64,000 nucleotides of DNA from contig NC_088921.1 of the NCBI RefSeq assembly GCF_038396675.1, positions 18,732,501 through 18,796,500 on the forward strand, in the 5' to 3' direction. A program made the position numbers and the translations under genes. This stretch comes from Hydra vulgaris. Its lineage: Eukaryota > Cnidaria > Hydrozoa > Anthoathecata > Hydridae. Of the stretch, positions 1 through 14,700 are shown one piece after another. The notes under the pieces were generated by a model. It had not been told where the DNA came from. It worked only from the letters and a program-made list of their open reading frames with translations, and made no database searches. The stretch's first letter is position 1. Every line of letters begins with the position of its first letter.

Positions 1-608
1 CTGGACTTGAGAAGATTCAAAATTGATTCAAGAATCAGAGGCACCTTCTCTCATACCACCCACAAAAAAAAAGTTAATCGAATCATACTTTAAAATTGTT
101 ACTTTATTGGGATAATAAAGCTTCTTTTAGTTAATAAAAGATTCCAAATATTTTTTAGCCCTCTCTCCTTAAATTTAAAAATATACGAAAAAAGAAACAA
201 CAATGACAATCAGTAACTATTTCTTTTCCTTAAATGTTTATGCACTAACACATAAAAATACAAGCATAAAAATGTGTTCGTTGTGTTCTTTTTGAATCTT
301 TAGAACTCATTAACTCGTTCAAAGCCTTATGCATTTTAAAAAGGCTTTTCAAAGTCTTGGTTGAACAATTGTGCATTTTTTAATTGTTAGCCCAATCGCA
401 TCTAAATTAAATAGAAGATTAAATTAAACATTAAAAAGCTAAAAAAAATAATGAAAATAAAGAATACAAAAAATTGTAAATTTATTATAAGCTTTGTAAA
501 TAAACATAAATTGTATACATATATATCTCATATATTTTTATTTCCGAAAAAACTGAAAGAAATATAAAAAAGCTACCACTATTTCAGTATATTTTAGTTG
601 ACTAATTA
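1..608. other. AT-rich non-coding stretch
   Basis: No ORF of useful length, no recognisable element and no tandem structure. It ends where the first satellite unit begins. Confidence 0.6.
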
Positions 609-2625
<2,017 letters not shown>

Positions 2626-2847
2626 TCATTGTCAAGCAATATATTAAGATCAAAATTTCATAATTATGAAATTAAAATATTTTACCATTTAATGCTGACT
2701 TCATTTATAGTATATTATTTACAAACCGTTTTATGAATCTTGATCGTTGCGTTTTTAATTTTATTGTTTTTGTACATAATTATTTCGGACGTACTAGATA
2801 CACTTCTAAGTGCAATAACTTGAAAACGCATTCTCGATTTCGGTTTT

Positions 2848-2893
2848 TCTATGGGGGAGGTGATATATTAGGCGGATGTGATATTTTATCACA
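2848..2893 (-). repeat. Inverted satellite-like motif
   Basis: The minus strand of this segment reads TAAAATATCACATCC followed by a second, weaker TATCACCTCCCCC block, matching the motif repeated inside the satellite units but in opposite orientation, about 220 bp beyond the end of the array. It may mark the far edge of the element that carries the array. Confidence 0.5.
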
Positions 2894-3511
2894 GATCTCA
2901 AGGTTTCCCCTCGCATAGCTTAAAGTTACAGAGTAAAACCGGGCACTATATCATTCCGCACACTGATCGAAATTCTCAAATAAAAACTACACCTGTATGT
3001 CTATAAAAAAAAAATAGATTCAAATACAGAACTATCTCCTCTATTCGAATTAGTAAAATTATATGTTGATTCAACTTCATTTTTTTCTTTTTTTATACAA
3101 ATTTAACAGGGAGTCAAAACTTTTTATACATTTTTTCTCGTTGCGAAAAAAATAGCGCTCAAACCGAAACTGATATAAAAATAATTTTACCTTGTTGGAA
3201 ATTTAATTTCCATTCTGATAGTATAATTTTTATGCAGTTAGAACAAAAAGTCAAATAAAAAATCAAAAAAGTAAAAAAAACTCTTTTTTCTGATAAAACC
3301 GCACACTCAATTAATCACTTAGTTTAGTTTTTTGAAAGTGACTAGGCGCCTATCTTTATCTAATCAATTTAGTATTAATTCCGGTTTAATTAAAAATAAA
3401 CTCTATGATTACATCGAGAGTGGTAAATGTTTTACATGTATGCAATCGCTGATTTCCCTTATTTCCACTTAATAAAAACAACATAAATCATAAGGCATTA
3501 CCAATCACACA
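2894..3511. other. Non-coding stretch
   Basis: AT-rich, with homopolymer A and T runs; no gene or repeat recognised. Confidence 0.5.
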
Positions 3512-4172
3512 AATGTTTAATCCACTATTATCAACTTTAGCAGCCTCCGCAGCACCTACACCATCTTGCTCAGACGCAGCTTCATTATCTTCAACAGCCG
3601 CCGGAGCACCTACTCCATCACGCACCGATTACCATCCTTCCCAACTACACCAGCTTCAAGTTTGATAGGTAACAAGCATGTGTTGAGTGTTGCAAAAACA
3701 GTATTGAGATAGAGTTGAAGCAGTTTTTTCAAGCCAGAAATCAATCGCATACTAAGAAATTGAAGCAATGCAACATGTCTTGGTGGAAAATGTATTACCG
3801 AAGAAAATGTGATCGAGTTCCTTAAACAAAAAGATGAAAAGCAACAAAGGAAGCCGTGAATGTTGCTAAACTTAACGCAAAAAAAAAAAAAAAAAGCGTA
3901 AGTATAAAGCGTAGACTCTCTATGCCAAGTACTCAAATGCCTGAGCACAAAAATGCTGAGCAATATAGCAAAACAATAATGAAGAACAAGTACCAACAGC
4001 CAAACGACTAAAAGTTGTAAAATGTAAAAAGTGTAGAGTACAGTTAGACACAGAAATGTTGCAGTGCGAGAATTCGATGTGTCGGGAACGGTTGTGCAAA
4101 GAAACATTTTTACCAAAGAAATATCTAGTTGGACTAAATTTTTTTGTTGCAAAAAATGTAAAAACTTTAATA
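3512..4172 (+). pseudogene. C-terminal relic of a pogo/jerky-like (DDE_1) transposase
   Basis: Read in plus-strand segments this gives a Ser/Ala/Pro-rich stretch (3512-3667, with an internal repeat of an APTPS-containing segment), then ENVIEFLKQKDEKQQR near 3800, then from about 3980 a frame with KCKKC, a run of further cysteines and KYLVGLNFFVAKN before a stop near 4172. A proline/lysine-rich tail ending in a Cys cluster is usual at the C-terminus of pogo/jerky-type transposases. The catalytic core is absent. There are at least one stop and two frame changes, one at a long A run. The family call rests on the tail only; another relic of this superfamily lies at 41.6-41.9 kb on the other strand. 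Confidence 0.4.
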
Positions 4173-6686
4173 TAGCTTCTTAAATATAAATTGTGTTATT
4201 CCAAACATAGGCATATCTGCAACTACTAAACCATTTTTTTTATTTTTTATTTATTTATTTCCCTACTTAAATAATCTTTTTTAAATCTATAACAGAAAAT
4301 ATATAACTTTTGTATTTAAACTATACAAAAAGAGAAGTTTAAAATCAAGAAACGTGAATTTACAAAAACTTTTTCTGCCAGATACTTCTCCTCTTGATAT
4401 TTTTAATTTGAAATAAATAAAAATATCAGAGGAACTGATTTCAAACATTTATATATTTAAAAACAATCTTTATTTACCTATTAGTAAAAAAAGTTTTAAT
4501 TCAAATTTGGGCTGATGCCGATGTATTAACCAATGCATCGTTATCAGCCTGTAGCAATTTGGCATCAGCCAAAAGTAGGCATCGGGACCCCTAATAATCA
4601 TAGCAATTTAAAATAATCGGACACACAAAAATATGAAATCGGACAAACAAAGGTAACAAAAAGTATATGAATAATACAGTCACTATAACCAAAAAATTCA
4701 GCCAAGCGTGTGCAAGATGAACCTAACTCCTCTATAAAAAACAAAGCTTTTACCAATACTTTTATGGGCTATAATTTAAAATATTTAAAAATTCGGTGAA
4801 TTACTAAGAATTGAATCAATAATTTTTTCAACAACAGATTAGTCGGTTGACAAATGAACAACAGCTAAAACAGTTTAAAACAAATTATTAATTTTTTTTT
4901 TAATAATCTATAAATATGTTCATAACTTAGACATCTCGGATTCACATGTGATACTAAACATTCAATTTTTGTTTTTTTGTGAAAATTACCATAAATAACT
5001 TTCTTATTTTTCTTTTTACCTTGTAAATTTTATCAAATACTTCTATACATATCCAAATACTTTATGATGACATCATGAAATGAAGAAAAGTTTATTCAAA
5101 GAAAAACATGAAAAAAAATGGGGTTGGAGATTAAAAGTTCAATAATTTTAAAACTTTATCTTTATTTAAGAGCTAGTGGAAAATGTTTAGAAATTGTAGC
5201 CTTAGTAACAGGCTGGGGAAAGGGGCTCCAATCCAAAATCAATTTTTCATTGGCAAATATAACAAATTAGTTTCTACATGATATATGCAAGGATTGTTTA
5301 TTTCTTGAGGCATTTGAAGTCTGACATGATATTATATACTAATAATTTACATTATTAAATTCACAATGGTAATTTTCTAATATAACAATTATATTTCCTG
5401 TATATAATAAGTGTTAAACAAATAAAATAATAATTATAATAATCTATAAAATTAATCTAAAAACATGTCATAAACATGTTCATAAACATCACAAGAAAAC
5501 AATTGCTTTACTTAATACAATGTATTCATCAAAAAATAAACCTGCATGTAGTGGATGCCTAAATTTGTAAAATATGTTTTTAGGGAATGAATTGCACCAC
5601 CTTGGCTATGGGCAAGGTAAAAAAAATGAGTACATGTTGGTGACAAAGGAAATACTTTGTTGAACTCAAATAAAAATAAAATAAAAATAAATAATAAGGT
5701 TTTTTTATTTGGAAGTTCCTATTAGGAACCTATTATGTTTTCATATCAATATTGTATTACTTGTATATTATTATATGTATATATATAGTATTTGTATACA
5801 ATATTGTATTATTGTATATCAATATTGATACATTCGTATCAATATTGATAATTATTGTTAATACCACAATCAATACTGCAGTCTAAAAAGATTTACATAA
5901 AATATTCATGTTGATAAAATTATTGTATTCTGATCAATTAGTGTTTGAGCAAAAAGGAATTTTTAAAGACCTCACAAAACATACTAGTTAATAAAGGCTT
6001 TATTACATATAGCTTTTATTTTTTATATGTTTAATAAATTATACACTTATAATTTCAGTTCTTTTTCAGTTCTGTCTATTATAATTAGACAGAACTGAAA
6101 ATATTCCAATAGTTAAACAAGACCTTCAATCGTAACTTAACCATCACTGCTATGTTCTAGAATTTCTTCGATTGTTATCGGTTTAGTTAAATAGTAATTA
6201 TTAACTGGTATAGTAGGTTTTGGATCTTGGTTGGAAATTGGTTGAATTTTTTAATTCAGAAATCTATAGAAACAGCTCCGCATAAGCTTAAAGCTTAAAT
6301 GATCATTTTTATAAAATAGTAGATAATTTTTAGAAAGTTTGTTTGTTTAAAAGTTCTACTTTTTTGATTTTATTAAAAATTGTGAATACTTAAAAAAGAT
6401 CTCCTTTTTCTCTTCTTTCTGACAATGTTGTTAAATTTAGTGTCTGTAAACGTCTAACAAAAGTTGTGTATAATTGCTTGACAAGATGCTGATCTAAATG
6501 GAAAAATGTGTTTTTAATCATCATCATTATTGCATTTGTTTTTGATGAACATGTTACAATGTGTTTCTTCCATTACGGTGACAAATTTGCTGTCACTAAA
6601 AAAAAAAAAATTTTAAAACTTCTGGTTCAGGTTTATAAACTTTTTTGTTTTCAAATTATGCATGTAAAATACTATACAAATTTAAA
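4173..6686. other. Non-coding stretch with scattered small repeats
   Basis: No gene recognised. Around 4508-4592 GATGCC and GGCATC motifs recur in both orientations next to GGGACCCC, as in subterminal regions of hAT-type elements, but no partner end was found. At 5745-5870 imperfect TATCAATATTGTAT units repeat. Confidence 0.4.
6063..6101. repeat. Perfect 16-bp-arm palindrome
   Basis: Left arm 6063-6078 (TTTTCAGTTCTGTCTA) and right arm 6086-6101 are exact reverse complements around a 7-nt loop. No T run or coding context suggests a terminator. Confidence 0.85.
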
Positions 6687-6694
6687 AAAAAAAA

Positions 6695-6750
<56 letters not shown>
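6687..6750. repeat. (TA)n microsatellite
   Basis: Uninterrupted TA dinucleotides. Confidence 0.95.
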
Positions 6751-6753
<3 letters not shown>

Positions 6754-6817
6754 AACAACTTTAAAAAGTATTCTACACAATAAAGTGCTCAATGTTCATT
6801 AAAGAACAGAGCAATTA

Positions 6818-7316
<499 letters not shown>

Positions 7317-7321
<5 letters not shown>

Positions 7322-8383
7322 CATTATAATTTTTTATTTAAATATTTAATGATATATTGGATCTATTATATAAAACATTTATTTGCATAATATTGCTCAT
7401 TGTTAAGCAAATAAAAGATTCATATATATAGGTACCTTCATTTGCATCTGTTTTATACGCGTTTTATTTTTGACATCGATTTTTAAAAGTTTCTAGTTTT
7501 TCATGGTTTTTTGATATTAGCTATGTACATGATGGAAAGAGCTTTAAAACGTTATTACTGAAAGTGCTTTAAAACTATGTATGTTTCGTATAAACTAAAG
7601 CTTAAACTTAGTAAAAGTGCTGTAGTTGTAAAAAATTTTTTTACTTTCCTTATTAAACCAATCTAGTAAAAAAAGGGTAATTTTGGCAAGAAAAATTTAT
7701 TACACCCCCGCAAATACTCAAAAATGAAACTAACATGCTTAAATAGATTATTTATATATCTTTCATTTGATATATAACAATCGATATTTTAAAATTGCAA
7801 ACATGTTTAAAAATTTTTTGCATATAGTTGCTACCAAATAATGGCAAATCGCTTATTTTTAATTTTTATTTTTTTGCCTTTTCTTTATTTTATATTTTGA
7901 ATGCTCGGAAAGAAAAATAACATCTTCGCACAGATTATTTACAGATCATTTGGTATATAATAATCCATATTTAAACATCTCCTTCTTGTTTAAAAAGGTT
8001 AAACAAAACTGCAAGCTAATAACTACAAACTTCTTATTTTTGCTAGCGCCTATATTCTTATCTTAAAATCATTTCTACCTGCATTAAAATGTTTCTAAAC
8101 AATTTATTTAAACTTTTATTTTTTTATTTTTTATAAATTATTATAAAGTTAAAGTGTTATATGCGTATTTCATGCGATGTTGTATCAAGTCCAATTTTTA
8201 AAATCGTTTCCTTGTGCTTTTTAAAAATGTCCACTATGTTTTATCTAGCCTTAAAGTTACATATCTTTTTATCTAGTTGACCAAGGATTATAATTTGGTA
8301 TCAAAATTCATCATTTCTTTATCTCGATATAATGAAACTGGTTTGATTTAAAAACAAAAGTTTAAATCTTTTATGAGGGTACC
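7317..8383. other. Non-coding stretch
   Basis: AT-rich, no ORF, element end or tandem array recognised. Confidence 0.5.
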
Positions 8384-8401
8384 TATATATATGCGGTACA
8401 T

Positions 8402-8650
8402 ATATATATGCGGTAGTGGTGTAGTGGTAAAGCGCTTGCTTCATAAGCGAGAGGTTCCAAGTTCGATTCCCACCACGTCCTTGGTAGTACCGCGCTCAAC
8501 TTGTTTCTCCGCGCAGCGGCCTTGTTCGTCAAGGTTTGTGTTTCGGAGTTATAGAGTTAAGAGAGGGTTATTACTACTATTCAGTAGCCTCCTCATCTGT
8601 AGTGGCCTTCTTGGCCTTGAGGAGGTGAATAACAAAAATATATATATATC
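8402..8650 (+). mobile_element. tRNA-derived SINE
   Basis: The head resembles a tRNA: an RNA polymerase III A box (TGGTGTAGTGG), an anticodon-like hairpin with loop TTCATAA (CAT, Met-like) and a B box (AGTTCGATTCC). The T stem does not pair properly and there is no clean acceptor stem, so this is a tRNA-derived SINE rather than a functional gene. The body continues for about 160 bp and ends in an A/TA-rich tail. TATATATATGCGGTA occurs twice at the 5' edge (8384-8417). Confidence 0.72.
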
Positions 8651-8689
8651 TTGTGTTTGTATATATATATAAATATATATATCATCATC

Positions 8690-9212
8690 ATCATCATCGT
8701 TTTAGCGTCCTTGTTTCCGTTGTTGCAAGGGTTGGATGTTTCTCACAATGCCATTTCTCCAAAAGACACGGTCTTGAACATCTCTTTCCTTTTTATTTAA
8801 AGCTACATCTTCATGTAGCTTTAAATCATCTGAAACACACTCTTTCAAAGTGTTTTTACTTCTACCTCTACTTTTTTCTCCTGAAACTTTAACCCCTCTA
8901 TATGCTGATAACAAGTGTTATCAGCATCCTTACGTTCTAACGTACCCAAACCATCTCAATCTTTCCTGACACACCCTATCAGATATACTGACTATGTCTA
9001 ATCTTTTTCTTAGATCGTCACTGCTTTTCTTGTCTCTTAGAGTTACACCGCACATCCATCTAATCACCATCTTTTCTGTTTTTTTCCAAATGCTTAACAT
9101 CGTCAACCTTTATTGCCCATGGTTCACTGCCATACTTCATAACACTCTGTACGTATGTGCTGTATAACTTTCCTATAATCTTTAATGAATTACCTCTTGC
9201 TGTTAAGAGTGG
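8690..9212 (-). pseudogene. C-terminal relic of a non-LTR retrotransposon
   Basis: The minus strand reads, in shifting frames, [19 protein letters not shown], then RWFGYVERKDADN, then a 70-residue frame (8702-8914) with GVKVSGEKSRGRSKNTLKEC and a terminal RNIQPLQQRKQGR. This order (post-RT block, RWFGHV-like motif, basic tail) is the usual C-terminal end of LINE reverse transcriptases. The 3' end is a (GATGAT)n/(TA)n tail. Several frameshifts and stops; RT palm motifs absent, so it is a 5'-truncated dead copy. Two short palindromes (8795-8826, 8902-8927) lie in it. Confidence 0.7.
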
Positions 9213-9215
<3 letters not shown>

Positions 9216-9256
<41 letters not shown>

Positions 9257-9263
9257 TTATATA

Positions 9264-9342
<79 letters not shown>
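9216..9342. repeat. (TA)n microsatellite
   Basis: Two TA blocks with a short TTTATTTATATAAA interruption; abuts the 5' edge of the LINE relic. Confidence 0.93.
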
Positions 9343-9351
<9 letters not shown>

Positions 9352-9471
9352 GCAAATTTGTTGAACTATATATATATATATTGGTGTTGAACTATGTAGA
9401 AACAAGCTTGTATATACAGGCCTAGGCAGAAAGATGCACCAATAAAATCTTACTAAGAATGATGCAATACT

Positions 9472-9602
9472 AAAGCTTTCTTATTATTTTCTGAGCATCG
9501 ATGTAGTATCATATAATTATTATATGATACTACATTATTGCTCAGAGAATAATAAGAAGCTTTGAGCTTTGGTTTATTATAATAATAAACCAAAGCTCAA
9601 AG
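9472..9602. repeat. Two overlapping hairpins
   Basis: Hairpin one, 9472-9563, has about 45-bp arms with a few mismatches centred on ATATAATTATTATAT. Hairpin two, 9560-9602, has near-perfect arms (CTTTGAGCTTTGG and its complement) and shares its first bases with the end of hairpin one. No coding content. Confidence 0.85.
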
Positions 9603-11167
9603 AATTATGAGAGAACTACAACCCTTTCTTCTTGAAAAGTCATGCAATACAGGAATTGTAGTGAAGCAATACGTAGTTTATTATTAGTTATTTACCCCAT
9701 AATATATAACTCGATGATATGGAAAAATATTGGCACACGTGTGACGGTGTTGCGAATGCATGGTTGATGAGATCGGAATACACAGAGACGTTTTATTTTG
9801 ATGAGATCGACAAATTTTACTTAGTATCGGGTGTTTTTGCTATACGAAATTTGGTATCCATAGCAACAAATTTAAAAAATAACACCTTCATAAGAAGCGC
9901 AGACATCATATTATTACTCATCTTGATTTAAGTCAATATAGCCCTAATATTAAATTAGTTACAAATTTTATCCAAAAAGTGAATTCTGGCCCACTGTGCA
10001 ACGGCTCAAAAATCGAAAAACAAAAAACAAAAAAAAATCTAAAATTAAAAATACAAAAAAATAGAAACTTAAAAAACACAAAAAAATAAAAATTGCAAAA
10101 ACTAAAACAAAATATGTATAAATATTTAAGAAATTATTTTAAAGTAAACCAAACTTAAAAAAAAATAATAAGCCCCAAGAAAATGAAAATTAAAAAAAAA
10201 CACTATGAAATAATCTTTTTTTATCAGATTTCATTAAAAAATTAGTCCTAGATTTAGAAGTCTGATTTTTTTGAATTAACAATTATTTCAAATTTTAAAA
10301 TGTAATGCATTAATTTATAATTGAGACTTTAATTTAATGAAAAGCATAAAAGAGGTATTGCAAAACGTTTTACAGTAGTCTTAAACAATTTTAAACATGT
10401 AAAACTGCTAATACAAAATTGCATTTATAGAAAAAAGGTTTCGTAAAAATAGTTTTAGAGAAGGTTTATTAAAAGTAAATATTATTTAGTAATGAGCTGA
10501 AATAAATTAAATGATTTATTTCCAAATAAAATATAAATTTAAAAAAATAATAATTAAACATCATTTAAGTTTAAATTTATGTTAGATAATTGAATGTCAG
10601 TTGTGGGAGGTTTCTTTATCTTCTTAAATTTTACATTTCTGTTTTACCTAAAATTTTATTTAATGGATTACTTCTAAGACATTATAAATATTTAAAAAGC
10701 AGTGATTAAAATGATTAAAGTTTAGTTATGACAATTTTTACTGTCCTATGCAATCAGATTAGAACAAGAAATGCAAAATCAAGATGACACGTTATCATGA
10801 AAACGAAAGATTGTCTTTTTTTTTTTTAAAAAAATAGCGAATATCTGGGAGCCTTGTTTTAAATACAAATATTTTCGGAGAATATAAAATGTTATCAAAA
10901 TAAAAGAACAGTTATTTACATAGTGTTTTTGAATTTTTTTTTTTAAAGTATTCACCCTAATGTGCACGGCATCAATATTTTATAAAAGCTTATAATTTAA
11001 ATATAGTGTTTAAAATAAATATAGTATTTTATTATTTAAACGTGCACAAGGAACGCAAGGAAAAAAAAAATATATACACATTTATTTTTGTATATCTTGG
11101 TGAAAATTGAAGTCAAGTAAAGAGAGCTCACAGTAAAATATTAAATACTTACAATTTTCACTTATGC
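9603..11167. other. Non-coding stretch
   Basis: AT-rich; the one frame near 9719-9931 has no recognisable composition or homology. No repeat recognised. Confidence 0.5.
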
Positions 11168-12532
11168 CTTTAGCTTGAAGAATTTTTAACTTTCCATTGT
11201 TCTACCTTTTTTATAAGACATTCTTGGTCAATGTTTGAATACCTTTTCTTTCTTACTACTTCCAACATGTAACACCGAATGGTTTTTTTTGATTGGAAGA
11301 ACCTTTTATTTGATTTAGATAGACATATACTATTTTTAAACATTTCATTTGTCACAATGGTCCTAATCTCCTACGCATTTCGTCAACACTAGTTATAAAT
11401 TTAGATGATGTAAATATTTCTTCTTTTAATCTTGCATCAAAAGGCTGGGATATACCAGCAGCCTTAAAAAAAGAATCAGAAAATTTAAATTAAAAATGTA
11501 AAAATCTGAAGGTGGTTTCAATAAAGTAAAAATAATTAAATAAAGGTAATAACCACTTGTTGAGTGCCTATAATTTTTAAAAAAGAACTTTTAAAAGAAA
11601 AATGATTAAGCTATAAAGTAAAAAAATATAGAAATTAAACATCAACACTTAAGTTAAACACTGAAATAAAGGAAATGAAAATCAATTATAAACTTATCAA
11701 TATAAATTTAAACAAACTGTGATTAAAATTAGTTACTGTTAAAATCAGATAATGTTATACAAAACTATTTACATCTCTAGTAAAGTGACCAGTGTGAGAA
11801 CTCATCAATGGAAGAAAAACTGAAAACATTTTTTGTCCCACTGCTTCATTTTTTTAAATTGCTTCACAAATTTTTATGAGGATTTTACACTTTTCCGTTT
11901 ACTATCTTCTATAATCTTAGGAGGTACGGCATTTTAAAAAAATGCACCAACATAAACTAGTATTTTTTCAAAAGGCTATATAATATTTCTCAGAAAGAAA
12001 AAAAAGATTTTTTTGAATCATTAAGCAATCGGCTTATTAGTTATAAAACTTGTTGGTTATAGGCAAGTGAATTAAGAACCTTTTTACTAACTTTTGTTAG
12101 TCAAGTATTTATTAATATTAATTTATTATTTTCTAAATTATTGTTATAAACATGTAGTGTATTTATATTTTATCTATAATTGAATTATTAAAGTTTTCAA
12201 GTTTATTATATACTTATATAATATATAACTATAAATAAATAAGAATATGATAAATCTATAATTTTCTATAATATTCTAATATAACATTCTAAAAAATTCT
12301 ATAAATATTTAAATATAAATAAATGTAGCATATTCAAGATACCTTTCTATCATTCCAACGTATATCACAAAAAACCTATGTTAGCCATATCTTAGCAACT
12401 GACAAACTTTTTCTTACCTACCGATGTTTTTGTCAGCAGAATAGCATGAAAACTTTGACACAGTTTCTGTTTCATAGTTTTGAATCAAAGTGAGTATTTC
12501 CTCATAAGATTCTGCACATATCCACTTTTCCC
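11168..12532 (-). pseudogene. Exons resembling the N-terminal region of MULE / CARF-like proteins
   Basis: Two exon-like segments on the minus strand. 12418-12532 follows an acceptor (TTTTTAG), encodes EKWICAESYEEILTLIQNYE and ends at GTAAGA. 11168-11462 follows TTTTTTTAAG and encodes QPFDARLKEEIF, VDEMRRRLG, then after one frameshift NKRFFQSKKTIRCYMLEV and KKRYSNIDQECLIKKVEQWK. The TIR.HM...KKRYS.IDQE.L...EEW pattern is found upstream of the DDE domain in a metazoan MULE-like family, also annotated as calcium-responsive-transcription-factor-like; the MULE gene at 28.6-34.9 kb has a related block (RRFYPCASTIRSHIVKMRQ). The exon phases do not join directly and a stop follows NSSS, so it is probably a broken fragment. 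Confidence 0.45.
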
Positions 12533-12823
12533 CTAAAAATATCATACCAATAATGACTTTAATAGTTCAAAATATTAAAAATAAAATAATAGTTTCAAAT
12601 TTGGCAAATTACGAATGCACAAAATACATAAAATTATATAATATATATCATAAGTTATATAATACCATAAAATAATCGAATAAACATAATCAGACTTTAA
12701 TCTTCTAACAATCTTAAGCTCTTATCGTCTCCCGATAACTTATCATATGAAAAAGAAATTTTGTCGATTTTGCAGTAATTAATTTTTACTTGATCCTTTT
12801 AGTTAATGTAATCCTTTCAGCTA

Positions 12824-13043
12824 CACTGAGGCATATTCGTTTAGACGCATCAATTTTTTTCTCTTTATCTTAATTTTTTCTATGTATTGTCAACTGATAT
12901 GCATGCAAGTTATTATCAAAATAGTTGTTGTGTTGTGGGGTAATAAAAACCACAAAAAAAATTTTTCTATGTGTCTTTATTAACATGAGAGTATGTTTGA
13001 TATACAAAAGCACATTTTTAAATTAGAGTATATCTATAGACGC
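12824..13043 (+). repeat. Left terminal inverted repeat (about 220 bp)
   Basis: Matches the complement of 14209-14427 from the outer CACTGAGG to the inner TCTATAGACGC box, with scattered differences. Confidence 0.92.
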
Positions 13044-13116
13044 AATCAGGTTAATAACGGTAATTATTGATTTTTAATCACTTTTACACAAATAAATTGA
13101 TAAATTTTAGTGTAAT

Positions 13117-14141
13117 TTGATCTTTTGCTCTGCCAGTATCGTTTTTATTGCATTTTACGAAAAGCCTAAAGGAAAGTATTTGACAGATGCTGAAAAAATA
13201 CAAATTAATTTATATCGTGGCTCAGAAATCTCACCAGCACTTTCTATACGAGAAATAGCAATAAAAATTGGAAGATCTGACCATGTTGTACGAAACTACA
13301 TTGCAAAAGGTGACAATTACGGTGTAAAAAAGCAATAAACGGCAACAAAGCATTAACAAATCGGCAAATTAATCGAATTCGCTTCGAAGCAACCAAAAAT
13401 AAATTGAATGCAACACAAATAAAGGATAAATTATTATTGCCTGTCACCAATAAACATGTTGCACATATTCTACGTACAACACCAAAAGTAAAGTGGAAGA
13501 AACCACACCAAAAACCAATGTTAAAAAAACACCATAAAATTGCTAGATTACAGTTTGCTAAAAACCATATGCATTGGACTCATGAGTGGCAAAACGTAAT
13601 ATTTTCAGATGAAAAAAAGTTCAATTTAGATGGTCCGGACTCTTACAGTTGTTATTGGCATGATCTAAGAGGAATAAATGACCCACAAACAAAACGAAAT
13701 TATGGAGGAGGAAGTTTAATGGTTTAGGGTGGATTTTCTTATTCAGGAAAATTGACTATGTGTTGTGGTTTACCTAAAATGAACTCGATAAAGTATACAG
13801 AAATGTTGGATGATGTTCTCATAAATTATATGGATGAAAACATGAATGATAATGCCATATTTCAGCAAGATAATGCTGCAATTCACACATCTAGGCATTC
13901 TATGAAATGGTTTAAAGACCACAACATCCCGGTTCTCGAATGGCCAGCTTGTAGCCAGGATTTAAATCCAATCGAGAACCTGTGGGGAATGCTATCAAGA
14001 AAAGTTTATGACGCTAAAGCAGCCGGACACCAATTTAAAACTGTTACTGACTTAAAGTGTAAAACCCTTGAATCATGGACCGAGTTGGATCAAACTACAC
14101 TTCAACGAATAGTGGAGTTCAATAAAAGGCAGAATTTTTGA
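13117..14141 (+). pseudogene. Tc3-like DD34E transposase, inactivated
   Basis: A helix-turn-helix region (SIREIAIKIGRSDHVVRNYI) precedes a DDE domain: FSDEKKFNLDGPD (first Asp), FQQDNAAIH (second Asp) and DLNPIENLWG (Glu), with exactly 34 residues between the second Asp and the Glu. YWHDLRG and GGGSLMV are typical Tc3 features. Lesions: a frameshift near 13335 in an A run (the first frame stops at 13338) and a TAG at 13725 just after GGGSLMV where the family has Trp. The 342-codon span is close to the usual length. The start at 13117 is the first ATG in frame; a shorter start is possible. Confidence 0.93.
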
Positions 14142-14208
14142 GGTGATCCAGTGTAATGGAGGGCATAAGCATTACTAATTTCCATCTTTTAATGTCAAAA
14201 ATATGACC

Positions 14209-14427
14209 GCGTCTATAGACATATTCCAATTAAAAAATGTACTTTTGTATATCAAACATACTCTCATGTTAATAGACACATAGAAAAAATTTTTTTGTGA
14301 TTTTTATTAGCCCACAACACAACAATTATTTTGATAATAACTTGCATGCATATCAGTTGACAATTCATAGAAAAAAATTAAGACAAAGAGAAAAAAATTG
14401 ATACGTCTAAACGAATATGCCTCAGTG
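14209..14427 (-). repeat. Right terminal inverted repeat (about 219 bp)
   Basis: Reverse complement of the left repeat; outermost CAGTG at 14423-14427 followed by TA. Confidence 0.92.
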
Positions 14428-14700
14428 TATCTTGAACAAACAAGAAGTTCGTAAAGTCCGCAAAATGTCAGCCGACTTATTTTGCGGATTAAAACAGTCC
14501 AATCGTTAAATCCAAAATACGAAAGATAATTTACGAACTAACAGCGAATTTTTTTTTTCGGATTTTCTTGGCTGTTCGGATTATTAATCCGAAAAACTTT
14601 TACTAATCAATTTAACTTTAATTCGCTTAGCGAATTTAACGAATCGCGTTCCGTTTTAATGGTGTGGTCCAAATAAATTACATTTTTTTTGTGCGCGCCG

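Larger units (their letters stand above)
12824..14427 (+). mobile_element. Tc3-like Tc1/mariner element, complete ends
   Basis: Inverted termini beginning CACTGAGGCATATTCG at 12824 and ending in the complement at 14427, each flanked by a TA target duplication (12822-12823, 14428-14429). The 1,604-bp length and the single transposase frame between long terminal repeats are as expected for a Tc3-type element. The transposase is broken, so the copy is non-autonomous. Confidence 0.93.

Noticed and set aside
3610..4152. 180-codon minus-strand frame
   Set aside because: Opposite strand of a plus-strand transposase tail with a Cys cluster; composition is Phe/Leu/Cys-rich antisense.
8411..8483. tRNA-Met (CAT) gene
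   Set aside because: A and B boxes and anticodon hairpin look right, but the T stem and acceptor do not pair and the unit continues into a SINE body.
8373..8672. 99-codon plus-strand frame
   Set aside because: Runs through the SINE; incidental.
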